Positions 1-9,190 of a stretch of 27,222 nt of DNA are shown piece by piece. Below the pieces are notes generated by a model. It ran no database searches, was not told the DNA's origin, and was given only the letters and a program-made list of their open reading frames with translations. The translations under genes were made by a program, and so were the position numbers. Numbering within the stretch: position 1 is the stretch's first letter; each line of letters begins with the position of its first letter. Origin of the DNA: Nemertoderma westbladi (lineage: Eukaryota > Xenacoelomorpha > Nemertodermatida > Nemertodermatidae); NCBI GenBank assembly GCA_032718475.1, contig JAUCBJ010003255.1, positions 1 to 27,222 on the forward strand, in the 5' to 3' direction.

Positions 1-145
1 TCTCAATTTAGGGAAAGGAGCAGGTTACCGTTTAACCAAAACTATAAAAACTAAATTAGAACAGGTTACAGTTTTATTTCTATGAGTAATCAACTATTAT
101 ATGCGTCCAATTTCCCCTGGAGAGAGATTAATAATCTGGCCCTAT
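1..145. repeat. Dispersed repeat, copy 1 (cut by the left edge)
   Basis: This stretch resembles two others in the window, at about 26235-26425 and 27040-27125, in the same orientation. Shared blocks, in order, are a GGTTACCGT block, ACCAAAAC, ACAGGTTACA, ATTTTATTT, GAGTAATCA, a TTATT-rich spacer and TTTCCCCTGG. No coding frame is supported; the 62-codon frame at 101-289 lacks any recognisable protein feature. It is probably part of an interspersed non-autonomous element whose ends I cannot define. Confidence 0.55.
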
Positions 146-639
146 CTGACGGTGAGTATTGATACTGAAATATTAATTTATCATGTCAACAAATACCCCA
201 GGCAATCATTTTGCGAGATAAATAATAAGCAAGCTGGCTTATTAGTCACTTTTCACTATTGTAGTGCCTGCCTTGCCTATGTCCTATAGATGTAATTACC
301 CGCTGCCAAGTAGTGATGATATGATATTGGACTGGTTCCAACTAGGCAATAGCTGTATGCCAATGAATGAGGGAGGTATATGAGTGACGAGGGCATTTTG
401 ATGACTTAGTTACGTTTAGATCAATTAAAAACACATTTCTTAAAGCAAATCACTTGAACTAATTAAAAACTATAAACGTATAATGGAATGGGGTATGGGA
501 AATACAGCTGTATATCTTTTAAGTATAATTATTGATATCTTATAATGTACTATAAAATAATTAATTTCCATTAAAAGACAGGTTTGAAGGCCTAAGAGTT
601 AAAGTTTGCCTGACTTACAGACTTACTATACTAACTGCT
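146..639. other. AT-rich upstream DNA, nothing recognised
   Basis: AT-rich sequence without a credible open frame, RNA gene or clear repeat. An AGGCCTA palindrome lies near 590; this motif recurs through the window (for example near 2408, 2417, 3961 and 4852). Confidence 0.4.
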
Positions 640-643
640 GGGG

Positions 644-861
644 TGTTTGAAAAAGGTGGACTGGACAGGACACAGAAAACATGAACAATGGACAGACCAA
701 TCACTGGCGATTGGCGTCACACAGCATGTCCACATTTTTCGGCTTTGTTGTCCCCTTTTTTCAAATTTGAATAAGGTGGACTGGGTTGAGAAAGAACAGG
801 CAATGAATTGACCAATCATATTGATTTACACATTATATCAGCTCTGTCCACGTTTTTCAAG
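644..861. repeat. MITE-like nested inverted repeats
   Basis: The segment opens with TTTGAAAAAGGTGGACTGG (from 646) and closes with TGTCCACGTTTTTCAAG (845-861), imperfect inverted copies of each other. Two further inverted copies lie inside (727-742 and 751-769), plus another direct copy (766-787). The arrangement looks like one or two small non-autonomous DNA elements, one possibly inserted in the other. Frames read across it on the - strand are repeat sequence, not genes. Confidence 0.5.
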
Positions 862-1124
862 AAATATCAGAAGGTTTTTATGGATTATTATTGTTATTAT
901 TATCCCATACTTACTGATATAGACTTTACTTACTGATAGATTGGAGCATCGGGACTTTAAGGTTATAGGGTTACTAATGACAGTTTTAATTTGGGTTTGT
1001 GCCTGACCAACTAACCCAACCACAAAAATAAACCAATAAATCCAAGTTAAAGTGCTGTAGGGTACGCTAGACCCACTATTATTATGCTGTAAGTCTATAC
1101 TATAGGGGGGCAATCAGCGCGGGA

Positions 1125-1139
1125 GGGGGGGGGGGGGGG
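1125..1139. repeat. Poly-G run (15 bp)
   Basis: Uninterrupted run of 15 G, preceded by GCGCGGGA. Homopolymer runs of this type recur at 3072-3084, 26396-26420 (C) and 26905-26940. Confidence 0.9.
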
Positions 1140-1159
1140 TTTAAATACGCCTAGGCTAG

Positions 1160-1234
1160 GACACCGACAGCATTCTTAATGCAGCTGCTTCCAGGTTCCA
1201 GCATGCCCATTATAGACAGACAATTGAAACCTGA
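1160..1234 (+). mobile_element. 3'-end remnant of a LINE related to the 13575-15227 element
   Basis: ACAGCATTCTTAATGCAGCTGC (here about 1167-1188, with a CAGCATGCC block and ATAG following) matches the 3' end of the retrotransposon at 13575-15227, around its stop codon and short 3' UTR (15164-15210). In one frame the fragment reads TDSILNAAAS and continues open to a TGA at 1232. The full-length copy instead hits TAA in the CATTCTTAA block because it is read in another frame. The fragment is too short to carry function and is most simply a heavily 5'-truncated copy, or the LINE-derived tail of a SINE. Confidence 0.55.
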
Positions 1235-1300
1235 AAAAGGTGGACAGTCCAATCACTAATAAATAGCATTGCTTTAATACGTTTCTGATTGATCAGACTA
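1225..1300 (+). repeat. MITE-like dispersed repeat, direct copy
   Basis: It starts GAAACCTGAAAAAGGTGGAC and ends with ATACGTTTCTGATTG. The reverse complement of 2143-2218 has the same start (GAAACTTGAAAAAGGGGGAC), a shared GACAG.CCAAT block, and the same AATACGTTTCTGATTG end. These are therefore two inverted copies of one family, about 0.9 kb apart. Confidence 0.6.
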
Positions 1301-1345
1301 TTATTGTTTTATTATTATTATTATTATCAATATTATCAATTATTA
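1300..1345. repeat. TTA/ATT microsatellite
   Basis: Imperfect array of ATT triplets with TATCAATATTATCAATTATT at its right end. Similar short ATT arrays occur at about 883-905 and 1889-1903. Confidence 0.8.
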
Positions 1346-1452
1346 GGAGCCCGCTCGACAGCGGGATACTTACTGTAAAAATCTGCTTAGGAGCCCGCTC
1401 GACAGCGGGATACTTACTGTAAAAATCTGCAGGATACTTACTGTAAAAATCT
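1343..1452. repeat. 44-bp tandem repeat with a stem-loop in each unit
   Basis: Two complete 44-bp units begin at 1343 and 1387. They are followed by a partial third unit holding only GGATACTTACTGTAAAAATCT. Each full unit contains CCCGCTCGACAGCGGG, a perfect 6-bp stem with a 4-base loop. No function can be assigned. Confidence 0.85.
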
Positions 1453-1834
1453 CAGGATATATAACACTGACTGACTGATAATTATCTAGGTTCAGGCACT
1501 TCCTGTCTGGCGATTTTGATGAAATTGTGCAAGTACATTGCTTTGGTGGTTCATAATCGCGTTACAAAATCTCAGACCGATTCTATGTGTGGTATTCGAT
1601 ATATTTAGTTTTTTGACATTATTTTGTCGCGAAATTAAAAGCAATGGGATGCCTGAGCTGCAGCAGCTAGCTGTGCAGTAGGAACGGTGGAGTGCACGGC
1701 TGTCTGAGATACTGTAGAATTCCATCCAGGCGGAATTTATTGACTTTGAATAAACCCCTCCTGCCTGCCTTTGTCTTGTAGGAGCAGCGCTGCTGGCTAA
1801 GTCTACACTTCCTTATCAGCTCTCAGGTATAGAC
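1453..1834. other. Unassigned upstream DNA
   Basis: No convincing gene, RNA or repeat. A 77-codon frame on the - strand (1492-1725) has no family features and I do not count it as coding. Confidence 0.35.
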
Positions 1835-2133
1835 AGAAAATAGTTGAGTTGTCAATAAACATAATAAAATATACAACTGCAGTAGGATTATATTATTATT
1901 ATTCCACGAATCCTTGGGCTGATTATTTTGTATAGGATAATTGTAGAAAGTTCTTAAAAATAATATTCTTATTTTTATTATTACATAGGATTAGCATCAT
2001 TTTTTAGCTGAAGCATTAATAGTGCAAATTAATTTTAATACCATTACTACATTGGCATAAGATAAGTTTTAACATTTCTTACAAATATTATAAAACTCAA
2101 TAGTGGTGCGAGCATAAAACTCAAATCACGCAA
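1835..2133 (+). repeat. Left arm of the long inverted repeat
   Basis: Runs from AAAATAGTTGAGTTGTCAAT outward-in to ACTCAAATCACGCAA. Its reverse complement is found at 3220-3525 with only scattered differences and one gap of about ten bases near 2030. Confidence 0.85.
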
Positions 2134-2142
2134 TCAGGGACA

Positions 2143-2218
2143 TACCAATCAGAAACGTATTATCTGATTATGTGAAGCAGTTTGTAGCAATTGGTCTGTC
2201 CCCCTTTTTCAAGTTTCG
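2143..2218 (-). repeat. MITE-like dispersed repeat, inverted copy
   Basis: Inverted copy of 1225-1300, just inside the left arm of the foldback element. Visible landmarks are CAATCAGAAACGTATT and TGTCCCCCTTTTTCAAG (2197-2213). Confidence 0.55.
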
Positions 2219-3219
2219 CTTTCTTACTGTAGTTACATAATTGGGAATAAGATGAGTGTTTGAAAAAGGTTGACTGGACACATGCAGACATGCACAAAAA
2301 ACAATACTAAATGCAATAACTAGAAAGCCAGCAAGCTGGCTGGAAGGAGCCTGGGGGAAGAATCCTAGCCAAGACTATTACAAATGAACTATGTCAGTCA
2401 GCTGTAGGCCTAGTAAGTAGGCCTAAACTAAACAATTGTCTAAACTGTAAGGCGTGAGGCTAGTTGACTTTGTGGATCGTCCCACATAATACAAAATTGA
2501 ACTTTGCTACCACTAACAAAAATATAATATGAAGCAAATAATTTCATTATCAAGCACGTTTACAAGATATAAGATTACCGAATATTTATGAAAAAATGTC
2601 CATGATGCACAACCAGGACACCGAGCGAGTGATGACCCTGAACCCACCCTAGAACCACCCTATATTATAAATGCAGACTCCATTTCCATACGAATATTTC
2701 AACACCGGCTGCTAAGGCAATCAACCAATGCTGCATTATAGAACAAATCTAACAATAGAAAGGGGTAGCTATAATTACTAAAACTAAAACACAAACAAAG
2801 CGCAAATATCCTAGCTGTTCCACATTAGTGTCAGTAGTTCTAGTAAGATAATAATAGTGATAACAGTTTCATTCAATTTTTTGAATAAATACAAATTATA
2901 TAATATATTATAGAGCAAATGTATAAACAAAAACTCAACTAATATTATGAAAATTGATGGTCTAAACAATATGAAACAAAATAATACATTATCAAAGACA
3001 AATTAAATTATAGCATCACAACAACTATATCCAAGAAATTTAACAAAACCGCAAATCAGTCAAAGTGAAAAGGGGGGGGGGGGGACAGTTCCCCTTCAAC
3101 CCCCCTTTCAATCAGCACCCCCACCCCAAAAGCAAAGCCGCAGCCAGATCCAGATCCATTCAAACTGAATAACCTATATGGAGATAGATATTATGACAAC
3201 ACACCCGGTTCTTTTAAAT

Positions 3220-3525
3220 TTGCGTGATTTGAGTTTTATGCTCGCACCACTATTGAGTTTTACAATATTTGTAAGAAATGTTAAAACTTATCTTATGCCA
3301 ATGTAGTAATGGTATTAAAATATAATTAAATTAATTTGCACTATTAATGCTTCAGCTAAAAAATGATGCTAATCCTATGTAATAATAAAAATAAGAATAT
3401 TATTTTTAAGAACTTTCTACATATATCCTATGCAAAATAATCAGCCCAAGGATTCGTGGAATAATAATATAATCATACTGCAGTTGTATATTTTATTATG
3501 TTTATTGACAACTCAACTATTTTTC
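3220..3525 (-). repeat. Right arm of the long inverted repeat
   Basis: Begins TGCGTGATTTGAGTTTTATG and ends TTGACAACTCAACTATTTTT, the reverse complement of the left arm. It carries an extra ATAATTAAATT-like stretch near 3322-3332 relative to the left arm. Confidence 0.85.
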
Positions 3526-3766
3526 AATCTATTTCTCAACTATTCTTCAAGCCTAACTGCTGTAGGCGTACTGACATAGACATCTTGGCACAAGCTTCTA
3601 CTTTCTGACTTTAGTAATTCAGACATTACTTGTTGCCTGTCAGCTACTGAGCTAACTTTATTGACATATCCTGATATCGCTGTACTGCTGTATCGCAGTA
3701 TCGGTTTACTTCAGACATAGCTGCATATGCCTATTTCATTCCGCATTCACAATAAAACAGACACTA
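3526..3766 (+). promoter_or_regulatory. Probable promoter and 5' UTR of the ZFR gene
   Basis: This lies directly upstream of the first coding exon, so it should contain the transcription start unless a separate non-coding exon lies further out. An Initiator-like TCATTCC sits at 3736-3742, but no clear TATA box is visible. The frame of the ZFR start has an in-frame TGA at 3662-3664 and no other ATG before 3767. An out-of-frame ATG at 3727 would overlap the start codon if it is in the transcript. The transcription start is an inference. Confidence 0.35.
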
Positions 3767-3813
3767 ATGGCTTCGAATTATTATGGATTCACATATGGTC
3801 ACACCCAGTTTAG
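3767..3813 (+). CDS. ZFR: ZFR-like gene, coding exon 1 (start codon)
   Basis: Start of a ZFR-type protein. The family are conserved animal RNA-binding proteins with three U1-type zinc fingers and a C-terminal DZF domain, found mainly in the nucleus and linked to RNA processing; that role is family knowledge. The exon encodes MASNYYGFTYGHTQF plus two bases of the next codon. From memory, vertebrate ZFR begins with a similar NYFGFTH block. The exon ends at a strong donor, AG|GTGAGT (3814), leaving phase 2; exon 2 at 5008 supplies the third base (AG+C, Ser16). An in-frame TGA at 3662 with no intervening ATG supports this start. The start context has C at -3 and G at +4, so it is only partly optimal. 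The exon is too short to be found by length alone; the assignment rests on sequence, donor and phase. Confidence 0.8.
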
Positions 3814-5007
3814 GTGAGTTTCATCTTGAGTTCGAGTTTTGTTCCCTCCTGCCCTGCGCCTGCATCCTGCCAGCCTGTCTGCTAGTCTGCTAGTAGCAAC
3901 TGAGCAAGTTCTGAAGTTGGCGTACCAAATGGACTGGACAAGCTTTTTATATACAGATATAGGCCTAGCCTACACGCGCAGTTCGCGCTACACAGATACG
4001 GTAGTCATTAGGCTAGCAGGCTAGTCATACTCCTGGCTGCCTGGCAGAGGCAGCCGGGACAGCCAGACAGCTGTAGCAGTGTGCAGTGTAGCCCTATCCT
4101 ACACATTATGATATGAATTTATTTTTATAGGGCCTACTGGCCTATCGAATTTATTGTACCAGTTTACCGGACCGGCGCCTCGTACCGGTGCCCGTGCCGG
4201 TAGCTGGGTAGTCCATGTAGTCAGGCTGTCGGGTAGTGCAGTAGTGGTAGTTATTAAAGTATTACTGCAGTACTGAACATAGTTCTGTAGTTGACTGGTT
4301 GAAGATCCCAGACGATCATGTCAATATTGAATTGAGAGCCGACCGATAATTACCAGTTTTTATGGTGATATTATGGGACCTCTCTTTCTCTCAGTCTCTC
4401 TATCACTATGCTGCTCGGCCACCGGCATGTATCTAATGCTCTAGTCATCTACTGATCTATTCCCTTTTTATTACATAGATTTGATTTAGCAATTACGGAA
4501 TTAATGCGCGACATTAAATTATTCTGGAACATCACAAATCCCCTAATTATTCCTCCCTACTGCATACTGTACCTTTTGTATTGCTTGTAATGTAATGTAT
4601 AGGACTATCTGACTATATAATGTAAATTTCCATGTTATCCGCAAAATACATATTTAGGGCTTAGGCCCTAGACTTGTTGGCATTTAAAAGGTCTGAAGGT
4701 TATTTAGAATTAGAATAGGGCTTACCGGTACCGCTGTTACAAGTTTGGAGGTGGTTCTAGAAAGTTTAAGCATGCATAATTACGAATAAATTATCCTCAA
4801 ATAAATAAAATTAGATTCGCTGTCATAATTATAATAATAATATATAATAATAGGCCTAATACCTGTATATATAATAAGTCGCTTCATAATTATCGCTTTA
4901 AAACTTTAACAGCACTCGTTTTGTTATTTCAACGACATCGCTCGTTCTATAAAGTGCCATTTTATGTACAATAGTTATATAATTTGTTTTTCTGTATTTC
5001 TCCTTAG
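3814..5007 (+). other. ZFR intron 1 (1194 bp)
   Basis: Runs from the GTGAGT donor to the acceptor TTTTTCTGTATTTCTCCTTAG. It contains a cluster of ACCGGT/CCGG palindromes at about 4163-4201, TAGGCCTA motifs, a CT-rich patch near 4380-4410 and AT-rich sequence from 4790. A 61-codon frame at 3839-4024 shows no family features and is rejected. I see no further exon; the frame joins exon 1 to exon 2 directly. Confidence 0.7.
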
Positions 5008-5225
5008 CGGCGCTGGATCCCAACCGCAACAGACGTACGGGACGCAGCCCGCAGTCACGTACGGGGCGGCGGCAACCGGTCAGCCGTACGCAGCTACCGG
5101 TACCGCAGTGCCGTTCCAGTACCAAGCCTACACGGCTGGTGCCGCCGCCACTCCAGCCACCCCGTCATCTCAGTACACAACAGTGGCTCGAGCAACAGCT
5201 CCCGCAACAACTCAAGGAAAACCAG
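5008..5225 (+). CDS. ZFR: ZFR-like gene, coding exon 2 (low-complexity N-terminal region)
   Basis: The exon follows the acceptor CTCCTTAG and ends at CCAG|GTTGGG (5226). Its first base completes Ser16; it then encodes residues 17-88 and leaves one base (phase 1). The translation begins GAGSQPQQTYGTQPAV and ends ATTQGKP. It is rich in Gln, Tyr, Ala, Thr, Pro and Gly with no folded domain visible, as expected for the long disordered N-terminus of ZFR. The DNA is clearly more GC-rich than the flanking introns, with repeated GTACG and ACCGGT words. An open frame from an upstream ATG at 4964 crosses the intron end and is not the true start. Confidence 0.8.
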
Positions 5226-5677
5226 GTTGGGAGCCTGAACAATTATGAATAAAAGTAAATGACTAAATGAAAGTAAATGACTGTTGGTTGAGTAAATGAA
5301 TAATTATTGGGTCATATTACATTGGGGACCGACTTTTTCAACCGTATCTAATTGTCATTCTACAGCTGCTTACCGGTACGGTACGTATTGCTTGACTGCC
5401 TGATTCTGTCCTCGCTGAGCACTCCTTAGGACACCTTCGTTATCTTTTGACAGATGTGTACCGCCCCAGTCAAACTCCCCGATATTTGCCAAATTTATCA
5501 ATATTATTTCAAAGTCTTCAGGTAAACATTCACAAAGTTACTACACTACACAAATTCAAATAAGCACGCCACGCTAGAAAGGTATGGCTATTTCCTTTAT
5601 TAATACAAAACGCTTTATCCACTGTAAATCAACAATATAATATTACTCTATTGACATTATGAATTGTTTCGTTCCAG
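5226..5677 (+). other. ZFR intron 2 (452 bp)
   Basis: Phase-1 intron from GTTGGG to the acceptor TTTCGTTCCAG. It holds a small AGTAAATGA-type direct repeat at about 5254-5300. No other feature seen. Confidence 0.75.
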
Positions 5678-5776
5678 ATACCCCATCCTATTCTGCGACC
5701 TACCAGACAACATCCGCAACCGCCGCCCCAACGGCGAATAAAGAGTCTAATGTAAAGGGTTCCTACAACTACACAG
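5678..5776 (+). CDS. ZFR: ZFR-like gene, coding exon 3, ending inside the first minisatellite unit
   Basis: The exon starts after GTTCCAG with AT, completing Asp89, and encodes residues 90-121: TPSYSATYQTTSATAAPTAN, then KESNVKGSYNYT, plus the first G of codon 122. I place the end at ACACAG|GTAGGT (donor G at 5777) because this leaves phase 1, exactly what exon 4 needs (G+GT). The alternative donor AAT|GTAAAG at 5752 leaves phase 0 and would break the exon 4 frame. The last 25 bases (VKGSYNYTG) are the beginning of the minisatellite that fills the next intron, so repeat sequence is part of the coding exon. If the intron is retained, translation stops two codons later (TAG at 5782). Confidence 0.75.
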
Positions 5777-5782
5777 GTAGGT
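5777..5782 (+). promoter_or_regulatory. Splice donor of intron 3, first of hundreds of copies
   Basis: ACACAG|GTAGGT is a good match to the 5' splice-site consensus. The same string recurs in most of the ~60-bp units up to about 25790. Units in which it is altered (CACCCTAGG, CACATATAGG) are listed separately. Confidence 0.7.
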
Positions 5783-8700
5783 AGTGGGTGGGGCGAGCCA
5801 TGTTAGTGTAAGTAAAGGGTTCCTACAACTACACAGGTAGGTAGTGGGTGGGGCGAGCCATGTTAGTGTAAAGGGTTCCTACAACTACACAGGTAGGTAT
5901 TGGGTGGGGCGATCCATGTTAGTGTAAGTAAAGGGTTCCTACAACTACACAGGTAGGTAGTGGGTGGGGCGAGCCATGTTAGTTTAAAGGGTTCCTACAA
6001 CTACACAGGTAGGTAGTGAGTGGGGCGAGCCATGTTAGTGTAAGTAGAGGGTTCCTACAACTACACAGGTAGGTAGTGGGTGGGGCGAGCCATGTTAGTG
6101 TAAGTAGAGGGTTCCTACAACTACACAGGTAGGTAGTGGGTGGGGCGAGCCATGTTAGTGTAAGTAGAGGGTTCCTACAACTACACAGGTAGGTATTGGG
6201 TGGGGCGAGCCATGTTAGTGTAAGTAGAGGGTTCCTACAACTACACAGGTAGGTAGTGGGTGGGGCGAGCCATGTTAGTGTAAGTAGAGGGTTCCTACAA
6301 CTACACAGGTAGGTATTGGGTGGGGCGAGCCATGTTAGTGTAAGTAGAGGGTTCCTACAACTACACAGGTAGGTAGTGGGTGGGGCGAGCCATGTTAGTG
6401 TAAGTAGAGGGTTCCTACAACTACACAGGTAGGTAGTGGGTGGGGCGAGCCATGTTAGTGTAAGTAGAGGGTTCCTACAACTACACAGGTAGGTAGTGGG
6501 TGGGGCGAGCCATGTTAGTGTAAGTAGAGGGTTCCTACAACTACACAGGTAGGTTAGTGGGTGGGGCGAGCCATGTTAGTGTAAGTAGAGGGTTCCTACA
6601 ACTACACAGGTAGGTAGTGGGTGGGGCGAGCCATGTTAGTGTAAGTAGAGGGTTCCTACAACTACACAGGTAGGTAGTGGGTGGGGCGAGCCATGTTAGT
6701 GTAAGTAAAGGGTTCCTACAACTACACAGGTAGGTTAGTGGGTGGGGCGAGCCATGTTAGTGTAAGTAAAGGGTTCCTACAACTACACAGGTAGGTTAGT
6801 GGGTGGGGCGAGCCATGTTAGTTTAAAGGGTTCCTACAACTACACAGGTAGGTAGTGGGTGGGGCGAGCCATGTTAGTGTACAAGTAAAGGGTTCCTACA
6901 ACTACACAGGTAGGTAGTGGGTTGGGCGAGCCATGTTAGTACAAGTAAAGGGTTCCTACAACTACACAGGTAGGTTAGTGGGTGGGGCGAGCCATGTTAG
7001 TTTAAAGGGTTCCTACAACTACACAGGTAGGTTAGTGGGTGGGGCGAGCCATGTTAGTGTACAAGTAATGGGTTCCTACAACTACACAGGTAGGTTAGTG
7101 GGTGGGGCGAGCCATGTTAGTGTAAGTAAAGGGTTCCTACAACTACACAGGTAGGTTAGTGGGTGGGGCGAGCCATGTTAGTGTAAGTAAAGGGTTCCTA
7201 CAACTACACAGGTAGGTTAGTGGGTGGGGCGAGCCATGTTAGTTTAAAGGGTTCCTACAACTACACAGGTAGGTAGTGGGTGGGGCGAGCCATGTTAGTG
7301 TACAAGTAAAGGGTTCCTACAACTACACAGGTAGGTTAGTGGGTGGGGCGAGCCATGTTAGTGTAAGTAAAGGGTTCCTACAACTACACAGGTAGGTAGT
7401 GGGTGGGGCGAGCCATGTTAGTACAAGTAAAGGGTTCCTACAACTACACAGGTAGGTTAGTGGGTGGGGCGAGCCATGTTAGTGTAAGTAAAGGGTTCCT
7501 ACAACTACACAGGTAGGTTAGTGGGTGGGGCGAGCCATGTTAGTTTAAAGGGTTCCTACAACTACACAGGTAGGTTAGTGGGTGGGGCGAGCCATGTTAG
7601 TTTAAAGGGTTCCTACAACTACACAGGTAGGTTAGTGGGTGGGGCGAGCCATGTTAGTTTAAAGGGTTCCTACAACTACACAGGTAGGTAGTGGGTGGGG
7701 CGAGCCATGTTAGTGTACAAGTAAAGGGTTCCTACAACTACACAGGTAGGTTAGTGGGTGGGGCGAGCCATGTTAGTGTAAGTAAAGGGTTCCTACAACT
7801 ACACAGGTAGGTTAGTGGGTGGGGCGAGCCATGTTAGTTTAAAGGGTTCCTACAACTACACAGGTAGGTAGTGGGTGGGGCGAGCCATGTTAGTGTAAGT
7901 AGAGGGTTCCTACAACTACACAGGTAGGTAGTGGGTGGGGCGAGCCATGTTAGTGTAAGTAGAGGGTTCCTACAACTACACAGGTAGGTTAGTGGGTGGG
8001 GCGAGCCATGTTAGTGTAAGTAGAGGGTTCCTACAACTACACAGGTAGGTTAGTGGGTGGGGCGAGCCATGTTAGTGTAAGTAGAGGGTTCCTACAACTA
8101 CACAGGTAGGTAGTGGGTGGGGCGAGCCATGTTAGTGTAAGTAGAGGGTTCCTACAACTACACAGGTAGGTAGTGGGTGGGGCGAGCCATGTTAGTGTAA
8201 GTAAAGGGTTCCTACAACTACACAGGTAGGTTAGTGGGTGGGGCGAGCCATGTTAGTGTAAGTAAAGGGTTCCTACAACTACACAGGTAGGTTAGTGGGT
8301 GGGGCGAGCCATGTTAGTTTAAAGGGTTCCTACAACTACACAGGTAGGTAGTGGGTGGGGCGAGCCATGTTAGTGTACAAGTAAAGGGTTCCTACAACTA
8401 CACAGGTAGGTTAGTGGGTGGGGCGAGCCATGTTAGTGTAAGTAAAGGGTTCCTACAACTACACAGGTAGGTTAGTGGGTGGGGCGAGCCATGTTAGTTT
8501 AAAGGGTTCCTACAACTACACAGGTAGGTAGTGGGTGGGGCGAGCCATGTTAGTGTAAGTAAAGGGTTCCTACAACTACACAGGTAGGTAGTGGGTGGGG
8601 CGAGTCATGTTAGTGTACAAGTAAAGGGTTCCTACAACTACACAGGTAGGTTAGTGGGTGGGGCGAGCCATGTTAGTGTAAGTAAAGGGTTCCTACAACT

Positions 8701-9190
8701 ACACAGGTAGGTTAGTGAGTGGGGCGAGCCATGTTAGTGTAAGTAGAGGGTTCCTACAACTACACAGGTAGGTAGTGGGTGGGGCGAGTCATGTTAGTGT
8801 AAGTAAAGGGTTCCTACAACTACACAGGTAGGTTAGTGGGTGGGGCGAGCCATGTTAGTGTAAGTAAAGGGTTCGTACAACTACACAGGTAGGTTAGTGG
8901 GTGGGGCGAGCCATGTTAGTGTACAAGTAAAGGGTTCCTACAACTACACAGGTAGGTTAGTGGGTGGGGCGAGCCATGTTAGTGTAAGTAAAGGGTTCCT
9001 ACAACTACACCCTAGGTAGTGAGTGGGGCGAGCCATGTTAGTGTAAGTAGAGGGTTCCTACAACTACACAGGTAGGTAGTGGGTGGGGCGAGTCATGTTA
9101 GTGTACAAGTAAAGGGTTCCTACAACTACACAGGTAGGTTAGTGGGTGGGGCGAGCCATGTTAGTGTAAGTAAAGGGTTCCTACAACTAC

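Larger units (their letters stand above)
1835..3525. mobile_element. Foldback / long-inverted-repeat element (~1.7 kb)
   Basis: The two ends are long inverted copies of each other: left arm 1835-2133 and right arm 3220-3525, separated by about 1.09 kb. The interior holds no transposase-like frame. It contains a MITE-family copy at 2143-2218, a GAAAAAGGT motif at 2261, a G13 run at 3072-3084 and otherwise AT-rich sequence. It is best described as a non-autonomous foldback-type DNA element. I could not find a convincing target-site duplication, so a segmental inverted duplication cannot be excluded. It ends about 240 bp before the ZFR start codon. Confidence 0.6.

Noticed and set aside
838-1113. 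91-codon - strand frame in the upstream region
   Set aside because: No recognisable motif; it overlaps the MITE-like repeat and AT-rich DNA.
4964-5248. 94-codon ORF starting at ATG 4964 as a complete gene
   Set aside because: It starts inside the polypyrimidine tract of intron 1 and runs over the exon 2 donor; only 5008-5225 is coding.
5752-5757. Exon 3 donor at AAT|GTAAAG
   Set aside because: It would leave phase 0, while exon 4 needs one carried base; using it breaks the ZFR frame.
6933-7154. 73-codon + strand frame GSYNYTGRLVGGASHV...
   Set aside because: Open only because several 61-bp and shortened units happen to follow each other; it lies in intron 3 and has no independent start context. 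Kept only as a possible source of repeat-peptide isoforms.
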